64,000 nucleotides of DNA from DASQZK01 sp963764345 (GTDB taxonomy: Bacteria > Bacteroidota > Bacteroidia > Bacteroidales > GCA-2748055), in NCBI GenBank assembly GCA_963764345.1, contig CAVXSF010000031.1, positions 139,808 to 203,807 on the forward strand. The letters are read 5' to 3'. A program made the position numbers and the translations under genes. Each line of letters starts with the position of its first letter. Positions within the stretch are counted from its first letter, which is position 1. Under the pieces are notes generated by a model, which was given only the letters and a program-made list of their open reading frames with translations, was not told where the DNA came from and made no database searches. Shown one piece after another: positions 38,263 to 47,320 of the stretch.

Positions 38263-39423
38263 TTAAACCAGTTCGGATCGCAGAATGGCCGCCATCTTTG
38301 CATCGCCTGCCGGAAATTTTTCATCACTGGTCATCAACACTTCACCCCCGTTAAGAATGGTATGAATAAGGGCGAAGTTGACCAATTCCTCGTGGTAACG
38401 GGCATTCTCAGGATTGGTGTCGACGAGGTACCGTTCCTTGTCAAAAGTGCCCCATACTTCAGTGCCTTCCCTGACAAACAGGGTGTCCACATTTTTAAAA
38501 TAGGCTGATGAAATGACTTCACTGAGATATGCCGTGGTTTTCCTGGTTCCGGCAAGCCTGTCATATCGGTCAAAACTCTTCTGCCGAAGGCTGTTCGCTT
38601 CTTTTTCTGCGATTTTACATGCTTTGCTATGGAGTTTCTTCGGTGAAATACTTTCAGGATCGGTATCAATGAATTCCGGGGTAATACCAGGATAGGCACT
38701 GGCCTCCATATATAACGGGACAAGATGCCCAGGACCCGCAATTACCATGGGTATATCCCTCTCCCTAAGTATTTTAAGGATTATTTTATCAGCTTTATGA
38801 AAAAACCGGAGCAGTTCTTTTTTATCCTGATCTTTCAATGGAGTGTGGCCCTGGAAATGAATGGTTTCCTTACTGTTTCCGCTGTGAGGCAGATTGCTTT
38901 TTACGGGAACATCAAATTTAAATATTTTTTGGACTGAAGCAGGTACATCATCACTGATATCGATGACTTCAATGTCGTACCTGGAACAGTGAAAAAGCTT
39001 AATGCCGTTTTTACCCAGGCTGAGAAGAAAGAATTTTCCGTCTTTGTCAATCATAGAGAGAAGCGGCTTCAGATAGAATTTCTGCCCGGCATAGGTAATG
39101 ATATCCGGCTCCTGAGGTAGTGTATATTTTTCGAAAAAATTATCGGAAGCAAATATAGCCAGTCCCTTTCGCTGATGTCTCCAGAACGCAGAATCATCAA
39201 TGAGATCCCTGACGGGTTGGGTGATCCTTTCGATGTCAGTTTTATCTTTACCCTTCATAGCCAGCTGGTTGGAAATGGTTTTCAGTGCACTCTTCAGTGC
39301 AATGGAATCCAGCTTTTCATTGACCTCCTGGCCGTGGGAATGGGTAGGAATACATACAGAGATCAGATTGTCGTCCTCTTTTCTGGCTAATTCCAAAAAT
39401 TGTTCTCTTCTGATTATTTCCAT
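38263..39423 (-). CDS. baeRF-type (bacterial archaeo-eukaryotic release factor-like) protein
   Basis: A 386-residue soluble protein. The N-terminus contains DDNLISVCIPTHSHGQEV, resembling the V-S-I-Y-x-P-T start of baeRF family proteins, then RDLIDDSAFWRHQRKGLAIFAS. The eRF1-like middle region has IKLFHCSRYDIEVIDI, and the C-terminal domain resembles the L7Ae/eL8-like part (KNVDTLFVREGTEVWGTFD). Such proteins are predicted to act at stalled or hibernating ribosomes, but most are uncharacterised, and I see no GGQ peptide-release motif. The assignment to a subfamily is tentative. It appears to be monocistronic. Confidence 0.65.
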   Translation of the reverse strand: MEIIRREQFLELARKEDDNLISVCIPTHSHGQEVNEKLDSIALKSALKTISNQLAMKGKDKTDIERITQPVRDLIDDSAFWRHQRKGLAIFASDNFFEKYTLPQEPDIITYAGQKFYLKPLLSMIDKDGKFFLLSLGKNGIKLFHCSRYDIEVIDISDDVPASVQKIFKFDVPVKSNLPHSGNSKETIHFQGHTPLKDQDKKELLRFFHKADKIILKILRERDIPMVIAGPGHLVPLYMEASAYPGITPEFIDTDPESISPKKLHSKACKIAEKEANSLRQKSFDRYDRLAGTRKTTAYLSEVISSAYFKNVDTLFVREGTEVWGTFDKERYLVDTNPENARYHEELVNFALIHTILNGGEVLMTSDEKFPAGDAKMAAILRSELV

Positions 39424-39892
39424 CTTGTGTGGTTTTTTAGTGGTACACGAATATAGCAGCCGGCATAATCACGAAAAGGCAAGACATGACAATGCCGGAT
39501 TACTGAAAAAGATAATGGTCAGATTTTCGTTTGATCATATGAGCAGTATTTTCATTCCCGTCCGGGAAAGGGAGAAGAATTCCCTCGTATGGTACCCGGA
39601 TATATCACCTGTATAACATCTGTTGCTTAAATTTGTTAACCGGAATTCCTCCTCCAAAGCAGGAGAGCGTAGCAGGGTAAAGAGCCGGAAAACCAGCAGG
39701 CACGAACAACAGACAAAATCGTAAAGTATTCTTTTTAGTATTGTAATTGCTTTTCCTCAAACGATTTACAACTCATACAATGTATAAATAATTAGTGGTA
39801 AATACAAATTGCAGGGGGGTGTTTTTCATAAATGTTTCTTCTTTCCCGGGGTTCGTTTACAGATGGTAATTATATACCCGACGAATGAATTT
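39424..39892. other. Intergenic stretch, no gene recognised
   Basis: 469 nt between two minus-strand genes. It becomes A+T rich towards 39720-39830, where a promoter or terminator could lie. A plus-strand frame ending at 39616 is mostly antisense to the baeRF gene and was not accepted. Confidence 0.5.
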
Positions 39893-40885
39893 TTATTCCG
39901 TACACAACAGTAAAAACTGAAGCCGGGCAGCCCAGTCTTCCAGGTAATTCTTACGCCATTTGCAAACTGAAAAGGCTCCGGCTTTTCCCTCAACCTGCAG
40001 GGCCGGATCGGGATTGTCGGTCCAGTAATGGATACCATGCCCGTTTTTTATGAAGGAACCACCCCAGCTTTCCCCTTCGGGATTCCCGGGATTGCCATTG
40101 AGAAGGTAGAGGACCGAGGGGGTGTCGCCCATTTTGATATCTTGTTTTTTAGAGTAAAAAAATTCACCAAGAGAACCGTGTCCTTTCACGTTCACCTGAA
40201 CAAATGAATCATTACCCCACTCTCCGGTCTGGTCCCCGCCCATGTACATACCGCGGAAGGTGGTATTGTTTTCTATCCACCACAGTTCAGGATGCTGATT
40301 GTATAAATAATCCCTGGCTTTTTGGTCGTGTTTTGTATTCCAGGAGCCTATGGAGTAGATCCTGATTTTATTTGCGATCGAAGGATCGGAATGCACAGCC
40401 TGAGCAACATCCGTAATTGCTCCCCAGACAAGGATGTATAAGGGTCTCGTATCTCTTTTTTTTGCTATTCTGATGATCTGTTCAGCTCCTTCACTAATTG
40501 ATAATCCCGGTGATTCTTCCTTCTGCGGCAGAACAGCTCCCTGCAGGCATACCTTTCTCAGCCGGCCGGGTTCTGGATAATCGCGGGAAAATTTTACCAG
40601 ATCATGGTAATCTTTTTCATAAGCATCTATTACTTCGAGGATGTTGGATTTACGTCCTTTGCCGGGAGGAGAGCTGATCAGACCTTCAATGTCAAAGCGA
40701 TCGGCATAGAGAAGGAGATGGACCATGGACTGATAATCGTCCGGATCATCACCACCAATATCCGAGGAAACGATGATCCTTAGTTTTGAATCGGGTGTAC
40801 TCCTGCCGGAATGGCGGCATCCGGAAAGGAACAGAATCAGAAGAAGACCGGTGAAAATCCGTAATCTGAAGCACGGCCTGTTCAC
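39893..40885 (-). CDS. DUF1593 (nucleoside hydrolase-like) lipoprotein
   Basis: A 330-residue exported protein. The signal peptide ends in the lipobox LFLSGC, so it is a lipoprotein. The mature protein starts with LRIIVSSDIGGDDPDDYQSMVHLLLYADRFDIEGLI. That is the DUF1593 version of the nucleoside hydrolase calcium site, with several Asp in the first loop. LYILVWGAITDVAQAVHSDP and WWIENNTTFRGMYMGG follow. DUF1593 proteins are often found in carbohydrate-use loci of Bacteroidota and may hydrolyse glycosidic or nucleosidic bonds; the actual substrate is unknown. No SusCD genes are adjacent. It lies just downstream of the glgX gene on the same strand, with a 125-nt gap. Confidence 0.82.
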   Translation of the reverse strand: MNRPCFRLRIFTGLLLILFLSGCRHSGRSTPDSKLRIIVSSDIGGDDPDDYQSMVHLLLYADRFDIEGLISSPPGKGRKSNILEVIDAYEKDYHDLVKFSRDYPEPGRLRKVCLQGAVLPQKEESPGLSISEGAEQIIRIAKKRDTRPLYILVWGAITDVAQAVHSDPSIANKIRIYSIGSWNTKHDQKARDYLYNQHPELWWIENNTTFRGMYMGGDQTGEWGNDSFVQVNVKGHGSLGEFFYSKKQDIKMGDTPSVLYLLNGNPGNPEGESWGGSFIKNGHGIHYWTDNPDPALQVEGKAGAFSVCKWRKNYLEDWAARLQFLLLCTE

Positions 40886-41009
40886 GTATGGAGGTTCTCA
40901 TTGAGAGATGTGTGAGATTTATCGTGAAATTGGTTTACGAAAATAACACTTTTACCTCCATTATGGCAGGAAGAGCGGAAATAAACGGGTGAGGACTCAG
41001 CCATCCCGG

Positions 41010-43163
41010 TTATTGTGGAATATTTTTCAGAAGTACAAGCGATCTGCCCTGGATATCATATACGTCGAGAAGTTCATTTTCACCCTCAGGTTGTTTGTTC
41101 AGGCTGGTATCGATCAGGAGTTCCCATTCATTGGATACATCGAGGTTGGGAAGAGTAAAGGCAATGGGTTCCCAGTAACTGTTGACGATGAGCAGAAGAA
41201 TATCATCCTTGATCACTTCACCGATTTCATCCACCTCAGTCATCAGCTCACCGTTAAGGAGCATTCCAAGGCAGCGGATGAAACTGGTGTTCAGTTCTTC
41301 TTCGGTCATATCATTCCCGTCAGTATTAAGCCAGCGGATATCCCTGACCTCCTTTCCGAAAATTTTGCGTCCTTTGAAGTACCTCCGTTTATGGGTTACC
41401 GGTTGTGATTTTCTGATCTCAATGATTTTACGGGTAAAATCGTACAGGCTTTTTTGCTGGTCACTCCAGTTCCAGTCAAACCAGGTAAGCTCATTATCCT
41501 GGCAATAGGCGTTGTTGTTTCCGTTTTGCGTCCGCCCGTACTCATCACCGTGGCTGAGCATGGGAACACCCTGGCTGAACATGAGGGTGGCCAGGAAACT
41601 TCTCTTCCTCTGTTCACGAAGCTTCTCAATCTTCTTATCATCGGTGGGGCCTTCGGCTCCGGTATTCCAGCTGATATTATTATTTTCACCGTCTTTGTTG
41701 CCTTCATGATTAGCCTCATTGTGTTTTTCATTGAAGCTGACAAGATCGTGAAGTGTGAATCCGTCATGACAAGTCACAAAATTGATGCTGGAAGAGGGGA
41801 GCTTCCCGTTATCCTTATAGAGGTCACTACTTCCGCTTAGCCGGTATGCCAGTTCCTTGACCTGGCTTTCATCACCACGCCAGAATTTACGGACACTGTC
41901 GCGGTATTTGCCGTTCCATTCAGCCCACAATACCGGAAAGTTTCCGACCTGGTAACCACCCTTCCCAAGATCCCAGGGTTCAGCAATTAGTTTTAGCTGC
42001 GAAATGACGGGATCCTGATGGATCGTATCCAGAAAGGTCGACAACTTACCCACATCGTACAGCCCACGGGCCAGCGTTGAAGCAAGATCAAAGCGAAAGC
42101 CGTCTACCTGCATATCAAGAGCCCAGTACCTCAGACTATCCATGACAAGCTGCAGAGTCCTTGAACTTAAAAGATTGAGCGTATTCCCGGTTCCAGTATA
42201 ATCAACGTAGTTTCTTGGATTCTTCTGATCCAGCCGGTAGTAGTTCTCATTGTCAATGCCTCTGAAGCACAGGGTAGGACCCAGGTAATCCCCTTCCCCG
42301 GTGTGATTATACACGACATCCAGAATAACCTCGATGCCTGCTTTGTGGAATGTCTTGACCATCTCCTTGAATTCATTGACCTGACCGCCGCACTGACCAT
42401 TGACACAGTACTGGGCATGTGGTGCGAAAAACCCGATTGAGTTGTATCCCCAGTAGTTGACCAGGTTATGGTCCAATAAAAACTTGTTGTGAACAAAATG
42501 ATGCACCGGCATGAGTTCAACAGCTGTAATACCGAGGTCTTTCAGGTAATCAATGACGGGTGGGGAGGAAAGTGCCTTGAAGGTCCCCCGTTCATTTTCA
42601 GGTATACCAGGATGACGGGCCGTAAATCCTTTAACATGGAGTTCATAGATGATGGAATTATGCATCAGAGTATCTGGACGGCCTACTCCTTCCCAGTCAA
42701 ATGTGTTGTCAATCACGATACACTTGTTCACCTCGTCGGAACTGTCCCTGGTGTCTTTCCTGACATCCGGCTTCTTAACTTTCGGATCCTGGATATAGCC
42801 AAACATCTTGTCTGTGATATTTGTCGGGCCGCAAATCGCTTTGGCATAGGGATCCAGAAGGAGCTTATGCGAGTTGAAACGCTGACCCTCTGAAGGCCTG
42901 TATTTTCCAAATACACGGTAACCATAGGCCTGTCCGGGTCGAATCCCCGGCAGATAGATATGCCACACATAGTCGGTAGTTTCCGTTACCTGTATCTGTG
43001 TGTATTCTTTCGGGTCTGAAGGACTGTGAAACAAACAAAGTTTAACGCCCATGGCATTTTCACTGAAGAGGGCAAAATTAACCCCGTTACCATCAAAATT
43101 AGCTCCCAGTGGATAGGGCTTTCCCGGCCACACCGGTCCTGAATACTTCTGCATAATAGACAT
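41010..43163 (-). CDS. glgX: Glycogen debranching enzyme (GlgX-type, GH13)
   Basis: A 717-residue cytoplasmic enzyme that hydrolyses alpha-1,6 branches of glycogen. It opens with a CBM48-like domain (PLGANFDGNGVNFALFSENA). The GH13 barrel follows: LDVVYNHTGEGDYLGPTLCF, catalytic Asp in VDGFRFDLASTLARG, catalytic Glu in LKLIAEPWDLGKGGYQVG, and transition-state Asp in FVTCHDGFTLHDLV. The C-terminal beta domain ends near the window's 41010 stop. It is divergent from the treZ operon, sharing a 318-nt upstream region, and supplies linear maltooligosaccharides for TreY or GlgE-linked turnover. The start could also be the Met at 43154. Length is normal. Confidence 0.94.
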   Translation of the reverse strand: MSIMQKYSGPVWPGKPYPLGANFDGNGVNFALFSENAMGVKLCLFHSPSDPKEYTQIQVTETTDYVWHIYLPGIRPGQAYGYRVFGKYRPSEGQRFNSHKLLLDPYAKAICGPTNITDKMFGYIQDPKVKKPDVRKDTRDSSDEVNKCIVIDNTFDWEGVGRPDTLMHNSIIYELHVKGFTARHPGIPENERGTFKALSSPPVIDYLKDLGITAVELMPVHHFVHNKFLLDHNLVNYWGYNSIGFFAPHAQYCVNGQCGGQVNEFKEMVKTFHKAGIEVILDVVYNHTGEGDYLGPTLCFRGIDNENYYRLDQKNPRNYVDYTGTGNTLNLLSSRTLQLVMDSLRYWALDMQVDGFRFDLASTLARGLYDVGKLSTFLDTIHQDPVISQLKLIAEPWDLGKGGYQVGNFPVLWAEWNGKYRDSVRKFWRGDESQVKELAYRLSGSSDLYKDNGKLPSSSINFVTCHDGFTLHDLVSFNEKHNEANHEGNKDGENNNISWNTGAEGPTDDKKIEKLREQRKRSFLATLMFSQGVPMLSHGDEYGRTQNGNNNAYCQDNELTWFDWNWSDQQKSLYDFTRKIIEIRKSQPVTHKRRYFKGRKIFGKEVRDIRWLNTDGNDMTEEELNTSFIRCLGMLLNGELMTEVDEIGEVIKDDILLLIVNSYWEPIAFTLPNLDVSNEWELLIDTSLNKQPEGENELLDVYDIQGRSLVLLKNIPQ

Positions 43164-43481
43164 ATACGCTTTTTAAAAAGATGATCACCATTCGACACTT
43201 CCTTCTTTATCCGGAAATGATATTCATGAAAACACTGTTCAGAATCGCTTTCAGCTGCATCAACAAATTTACAACGATTTGAACGATTCTGAAGCACACA
43301 TGTTTAAACTAACAGACATTTACAGGCAATGTCCTGAAGATTAACAAGACCGGTGAACAATTGTTTTTTCTCACGAACTCCCCTTGTTCCATTCTGCACC
43401 TGCATAATGAGTTGCACCGTTAACCTGATCAAAGGATGATTTTGTCTGCCACTATATAATTCTCTGAATTGTTCTGTCATT
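43164..43481. promoter_or_regulatory. Divergent promoter region between glgX and the treZ operon
   Basis: 318 nt with no coding frame between two divergent sets of glucan genes. On the minus strand there is a TAAATTTG sequence at 43264-43271 that fits the Bacteroidota -7 consensus TAnnTTTG, about 100 nt before glgX. A matching -33 box is not convincing. Shared control of both transcripts is inferred from position. Confidence 0.4.
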
Positions 43482-45317
43482 ATGAGTATTCGAAAGCCAG
43501 TCGGTGCAAATTATATTTCAGATCATTGTGAATTCAGTCTTTGGGCCCCCTTTTCGAGGGAAGTATGGCTGGAATTGCCTGGGGAAGATCATGCCCGGTT
43601 CAGATTAAACCCGGGGGAGTATGGTTACTGGGATCTGACTTTACAAGATCTGCCGCCAGGAACAAAATATCTCTTTAACCCCGATAATTCAGGTCCCCGT
43701 CCCGACCCGGCTTCCAGGTCTCAGCCCGAAGGGGTTCATGGTCCTTCTGAGGTTCTCAGCCTTCATGATTATTCCTGGGATGATGAGCACTGGAAAAATA
43801 TCCCGCTCCCGGAGTATATTATCTATGAACTGCATACCGGTACGTTTACACCACGCGGAGATTTTGAAGGCATCATCTCGAAACTCGGTTACCTGGCTGA
43901 TCTGGGCATCACAGCCATAGAACTGATGCCTGTGGCAACATTCACAGGCGAAAGGAACTGGGGTTACGACGGTGTTTATCCTTTTGCCGTTCAACATTCC
44001 TACGGCGGACCCCATGGACTGATGAAACTTGTGGATGCATGCCATAACAGGGGGCTGGCGCTGATCCTGGATGTGGTGTATAACCACCTTGGTCCGGAAG
44101 GGAATTACCTGGCTTCCTTTGGCCCGTATTTTACATCGAAGTACCACACGCCCTGGGGCAAAGCCGTAAATTTTGACGACCGTTACAGCGACGGTTTCAG
44201 GAATTATGTCGTTCAGAATGCGCTGATGTGGTTCAGGGATTTCCATATCGACGCCCTCCGGCTCGATGCCGTTCATGCGATTTTTGACATCAGTGCAAAA
44301 CATATTATGCAGGAACTGGCCGAAGAAACGGCCCGTATCAACCTTGAAACCGGAAGAAATCATTACCTGATCGCCGAATCGGACCTGAATAATACACGGT
44401 ATATCACTCCGCTGGTCAAAGGTGGGTATGGCCTGGATGCCCAGTGGAGCGATGATTTTCATCACTCCCTTCATGCTTTGGTGACAGGGGAGAAAGATGG
44501 TTATTATGCGGATTTCGGGGATATCACACAACTTGAAAAAGCATTCTCTTCCGCATTTGTTTTCGATGGAAAATATTCCGGTTACAGAAAAAGGACGTTC
44601 GGTAGTGAAACAGGCGAAAACCCGGCCTCCCGGTTTGTGGTCTTTGCCCAGAATCATGATCAGACAGGCAACAGGAAAAACGGGGAGAGATTGAGTACCC
44701 TGGTGGGTTTCGAAACATTAAAACTGGTCGCAGGAACCGTCCTGACCAGTCCTTTTCTGCCGCTTTTATTCATGGGGGAGGAATATGGGGAAACAAGACC
44801 GTTTCTCTATTTTGTAAGCCATTTGGATCCCGGACTCAATACACAGGTCAGGGAAGGCAGGCAAAAAGAATTGGCTGCATTTTATGAAAACAGCATCAGC
44901 GAGATCGATGACCCCTCCGATGAGGAAACCTTCCTGAAATCAAAGTTAAGCTGGAACCAGGAAGCGGATGAACATGCAAAGATTCTTGAAAGGTATTACC
45001 GTACCTTAATTTCATTGAGGAAAAACCATCCCGTGTTTTCCATACCGGACAAAAATAACCTGCAGACTTCCTGCAGCGGGAAGCTACTAAAGGTGCATCG
45101 ATGGCAGAAAGAATCAACGGTATGGTGTTTTTATAATTTCGGAACTGAACCGGAGTCCATCACAATTCCGGTTACCGGGGAAAATACCTTCCGGAAGCTG
45201 ATCGATTCGTCGGGGCAGGAATGGCTTGGACCAGGGAACAATAGCCCGGATATCCCCGGAAAACATGAACGGATCAGGGTAAATGGAAATTCTATGATAA
45301 TCTATACAACGTCTTAA
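43482..45317 (+). CDS. treZ: Malto-oligosyltrehalose trehalohydrolase
   Basis: A 611-residue GH13 enzyme that cleaves trehalose from maltooligosyltrehalose. N-terminal beta domain (GANYISDHCEFSLWAPFSREV); then YIIYELHTGTFTPRGDFEG, NWGYDGVYPFAVQHSYGGP and LDVVYNHLGPEGNYL. The nucleophile Asp is in IDALRLDAVHAI, the acid Glu in HYLIAESDLN and the third Asp in VFAQNHDQTGNR. These features separate it from branching enzyme. It is the first gene of the plus-strand glucan operon and lies 2 nt before glgE. It acts with the TreY part of the last gene. Confidence 0.94.
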   Translation: MSIRKPVGANYISDHCEFSLWAPFSREVWLELPGEDHARFRLNPGEYGYWDLTLQDLPPGTKYLFNPDNSGPRPDPASRSQPEGVHGPSEVLSLHDYSWDDEHWKNIPLPEYIIYELHTGTFTPRGDFEGIISKLGYLADLGITAIELMPVATFTGERNWGYDGVYPFAVQHSYGGPHGLMKLVDACHNRGLALILDVVYNHLGPEGNYLASFGPYFTSKYHTPWGKAVNFDDRYSDGFRNYVVQNALMWFRDFHIDALRLDAVHAIFDISAKHIMQELAEETARINLETGRNHYLIAESDLNNTRYITPLVKGGYGLDAQWSDDFHHSLHALVTGEKDGYYADFGDITQLEKAFSSAFVFDGKYSGYRKRTFGSETGENPASRFVVFAQNHDQTGNRKNGERLSTLVGFETLKLVAGTVLTSPFLPLLFMGEEYGETRPFLYFVSHLDPGLNTQVREGRQKELAAFYENSISEIDDPSDEETFLKSKLSWNQEADEHAKILERYYRTLISLRKNHPVFSIPDKNNLQTSCSGKLLKVHRWQKESTVWCFYNFGTEPESITIPVTGENTFRKLIDSSGQEWLGPGNNSPDIPGKHERIRVNGNSMIIYTTS

Positions 45318-45319
45318 TT

Positions 45320-47314
45320 ATGAATGGGAAACAAAGGGTCATTATTGAAAAAGTCAAGCCACGGATCAATTGTGGCAAATTCCCTGTAAAAAGAGTCGTC
45401 AACGAAAAGGTACAGGTTACGGCCGATATTTATTGTGACGGGCATGATGAACTGAGTGCTGAACTTCTTTACCGGAGGGAAAGCCAGAAAGACTGGGCGA
45501 CTTTGCCTATGGAACATGAGGGGAACGATCTCTGGACCGGGTCCTTCGTCATCGATACCATGGAAGATTATGTTTATACCGTCAGGGCCTGGATAGGACG
45601 GTTTATGTCGTGGTACCGCGACATTCTGAAACGCATTGAAGCCGATACCGATTATGAGCCAGATCTGCTTGTAGGTGCCGGGCTCATCGCGGAAGTTCTG
45701 CAAAGTGATAAGGCCATGGTCATCGACGACAGGGAATTTCTGTCCGGGGTCATGGAGGTCTTCAGATCCAAAGTACTGGCGAAGGTTGCTAAGACAGAAA
45801 GTATTCTCAGCGGAGAGCTGTTTGCCGTTATGCAAAATTACCCGGTGAGGAAGTCTGTCACGATGTACGATCTGGAGCTAAAGGTTTTGGTGGACCGGCC
45901 AAAAGCCGGTTTTAGCGCCTGGTATGAGATGTTCCCGCGCTCGGCAAAGTCGGGCAGCCTCGAGTATGCCTCCTTTAATGATGTCATTGAACGACTGCCG
46001 TATGTAGCTGATCTTGGATTTGATGTGCTTTACCTTCCGCCGGTTCATCCTATCGGGAAAACCAAACGCAAAGGACCTAACAACAGTGTCAAGGCCGGCC
46101 CGGATGACCCTGGATCTCCCTGGGCAATCGGCAGCAGTGAAGGCGGACATAAAGCACTCCATCCGAAGTTGGGCAATTTCGATGATTTTAAGCGACTCAT
46201 GGAAAAAGCCGCAGAACTTCACATCGAGCTGGCCCTCGATATCGCTTTTCAATGTTCACCTGATCATCCATATGTGAAAGAACATCCGCAATGGTTCAGG
46301 AAGAGACCCGACGGTTCCGTCCAGTATGCTGAAAATCCACCTAAAAAATACGAGGATATCTTTCCCATGGATTTTGAAACCGACGACTGGGAAGCATTGT
46401 GGGATGAACTGAAAAGTATTTTCCTGTTCTGGATCGATAAAGGTGTCCGGATCTTCAGGGTCGACAATCCGCATACCAAGTCTTTCCATTTCTGGGGCTG
46501 GGTGATCGGTGAAGTGAGAAAGAAGGATCCACAGGTCATATTTCTCGCCGAAGCTTTTACCCGCCCAAAAGTCATGTGCCAGCTCGCCAAACAGGGCTTC
46601 ACCCAGTCTTATACTTATTTCACCTGGCGCAATACTAAGGAGGAACTGACGAAGTACATGAAAGCTCTTGTCGGCACAAATATCTCCGAATTTTTCAGAC
46701 CCAACCTTTGGCCGAACACTCCGGATATCCTTCCCGAATACCTCCAGGCCGGCGGGAAACCGGCTTTCATCATCAGGCTCGTGCTGGCCGCCACATTAAG
46801 CTCAAATTATGGGATTTACGGACCGGCATTTGAACTGATGGAAAACCGGCCCATGGAAGCAGGCTCCGAAGAATATCTCGATTCAGAAAAATATGAGGTG
46901 AAAGACTGGAATACAGATGACAGGAAAAGCCTTAAAAATATTATCAAAAAGGTTAACGAAATCAGAAACACGAATCCTGCCCTTCAATCCAATAGTTCTC
47001 TTACTTTTCATGAAATCAACAATGACCAGATCCTCTGTTACAGTAAACATACCGACGACTATTCCAGCATCGTGCTCGTTGTGGTAAACCTGGATCCCCA
47101 CCACACTCAGACGGGATGGGTATTTTTCCCGGTCGATAAGTATGATATGGAAGATCATGGTCCTTATCAGGTGCAGGATATGCTCGGCGGAGCCTTTTAT
47201 CTCTGGAACGGATCTTTCAATTACGTTGAACTCAATCCCGGCATCATGCCGGTGCACATTTTCAAAGTCAGGAAAAAAGTCAGAACCGAAAAGGACTTTG
47301 ATTATTTCATGTAA
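45320..47314 (+). CDS. glgE: Alpha-1,4-glucan:maltose-1-phosphate maltosyltransferase
   Basis: A 664-residue GH13_3 enzyme that adds maltose from maltose 1-phosphate to a growing alpha-1,4-glucan. The N-terminal DUF3416-like beta domain (about 1-205) is followed by the typical GlgE sequence FSAWYEMFPRSAKS and YLPPVHPIGKTKRKGPNN, then LDIAFQCSPDHPYVKEHP. The nucleophile Asp is in IFRVDNPHTKSFHFW and the catalytic Glu in IFLAEAFTRPKVM. Known GlgE proteins work with TreS-maltokinase and branching enzyme, all of which are encoded directly downstream. Spacing to both neighbours is under 10 nt. Length and motifs are complete and there is no break. Confidence 0.95.
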   Translation: MNGKQRVIIEKVKPRINCGKFPVKRVVNEKVQVTADIYCDGHDELSAELLYRRESQKDWATLPMEHEGNDLWTGSFVIDTMEDYVYTVRAWIGRFMSWYRDILKRIEADTDYEPDLLVGAGLIAEVLQSDKAMVIDDREFLSGVMEVFRSKVLAKVAKTESILSGELFAVMQNYPVRKSVTMYDLELKVLVDRPKAGFSAWYEMFPRSAKSGSLEYASFNDVIERLPYVADLGFDVLYLPPVHPIGKTKRKGPNNSVKAGPDDPGSPWAIGSSEGGHKALHPKLGNFDDFKRLMEKAAELHIELALDIAFQCSPDHPYVKEHPQWFRKRPDGSVQYAENPPKKYEDIFPMDFETDDWEALWDELKSIFLFWIDKGVRIFRVDNPHTKSFHFWGWVIGEVRKKDPQVIFLAEAFTRPKVMCQLAKQGFTQSYTYFTWRNTKEELTKYMKALVGTNISEFFRPNLWPNTPDILPEYLQAGGKPAFIIRLVLAATLSSNYGIYGPAFELMENRPMEAGSEEYLDSEKYEVKDWNTDDRKSLKNIIKKVNEIRNTNPALQSNSSLTFHEINNDQILCYSKHTDDYSSIVLVVVNLDPHHTQTGWVFFPVDKYDMEDHGPYQVQDMLGGAFYLWNGSFNYVELNPGIMPVHIFKVRKKVRTEKDFDYFM

Positions 47315-47320
47315 CTCTAA

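Noticed and set aside
43689..44657. Long minus-strand frame (322 codons) opposite treZ
   Set aside because: It lies fully within treZ, which has all catalytic motifs. The antisense translation looks random.
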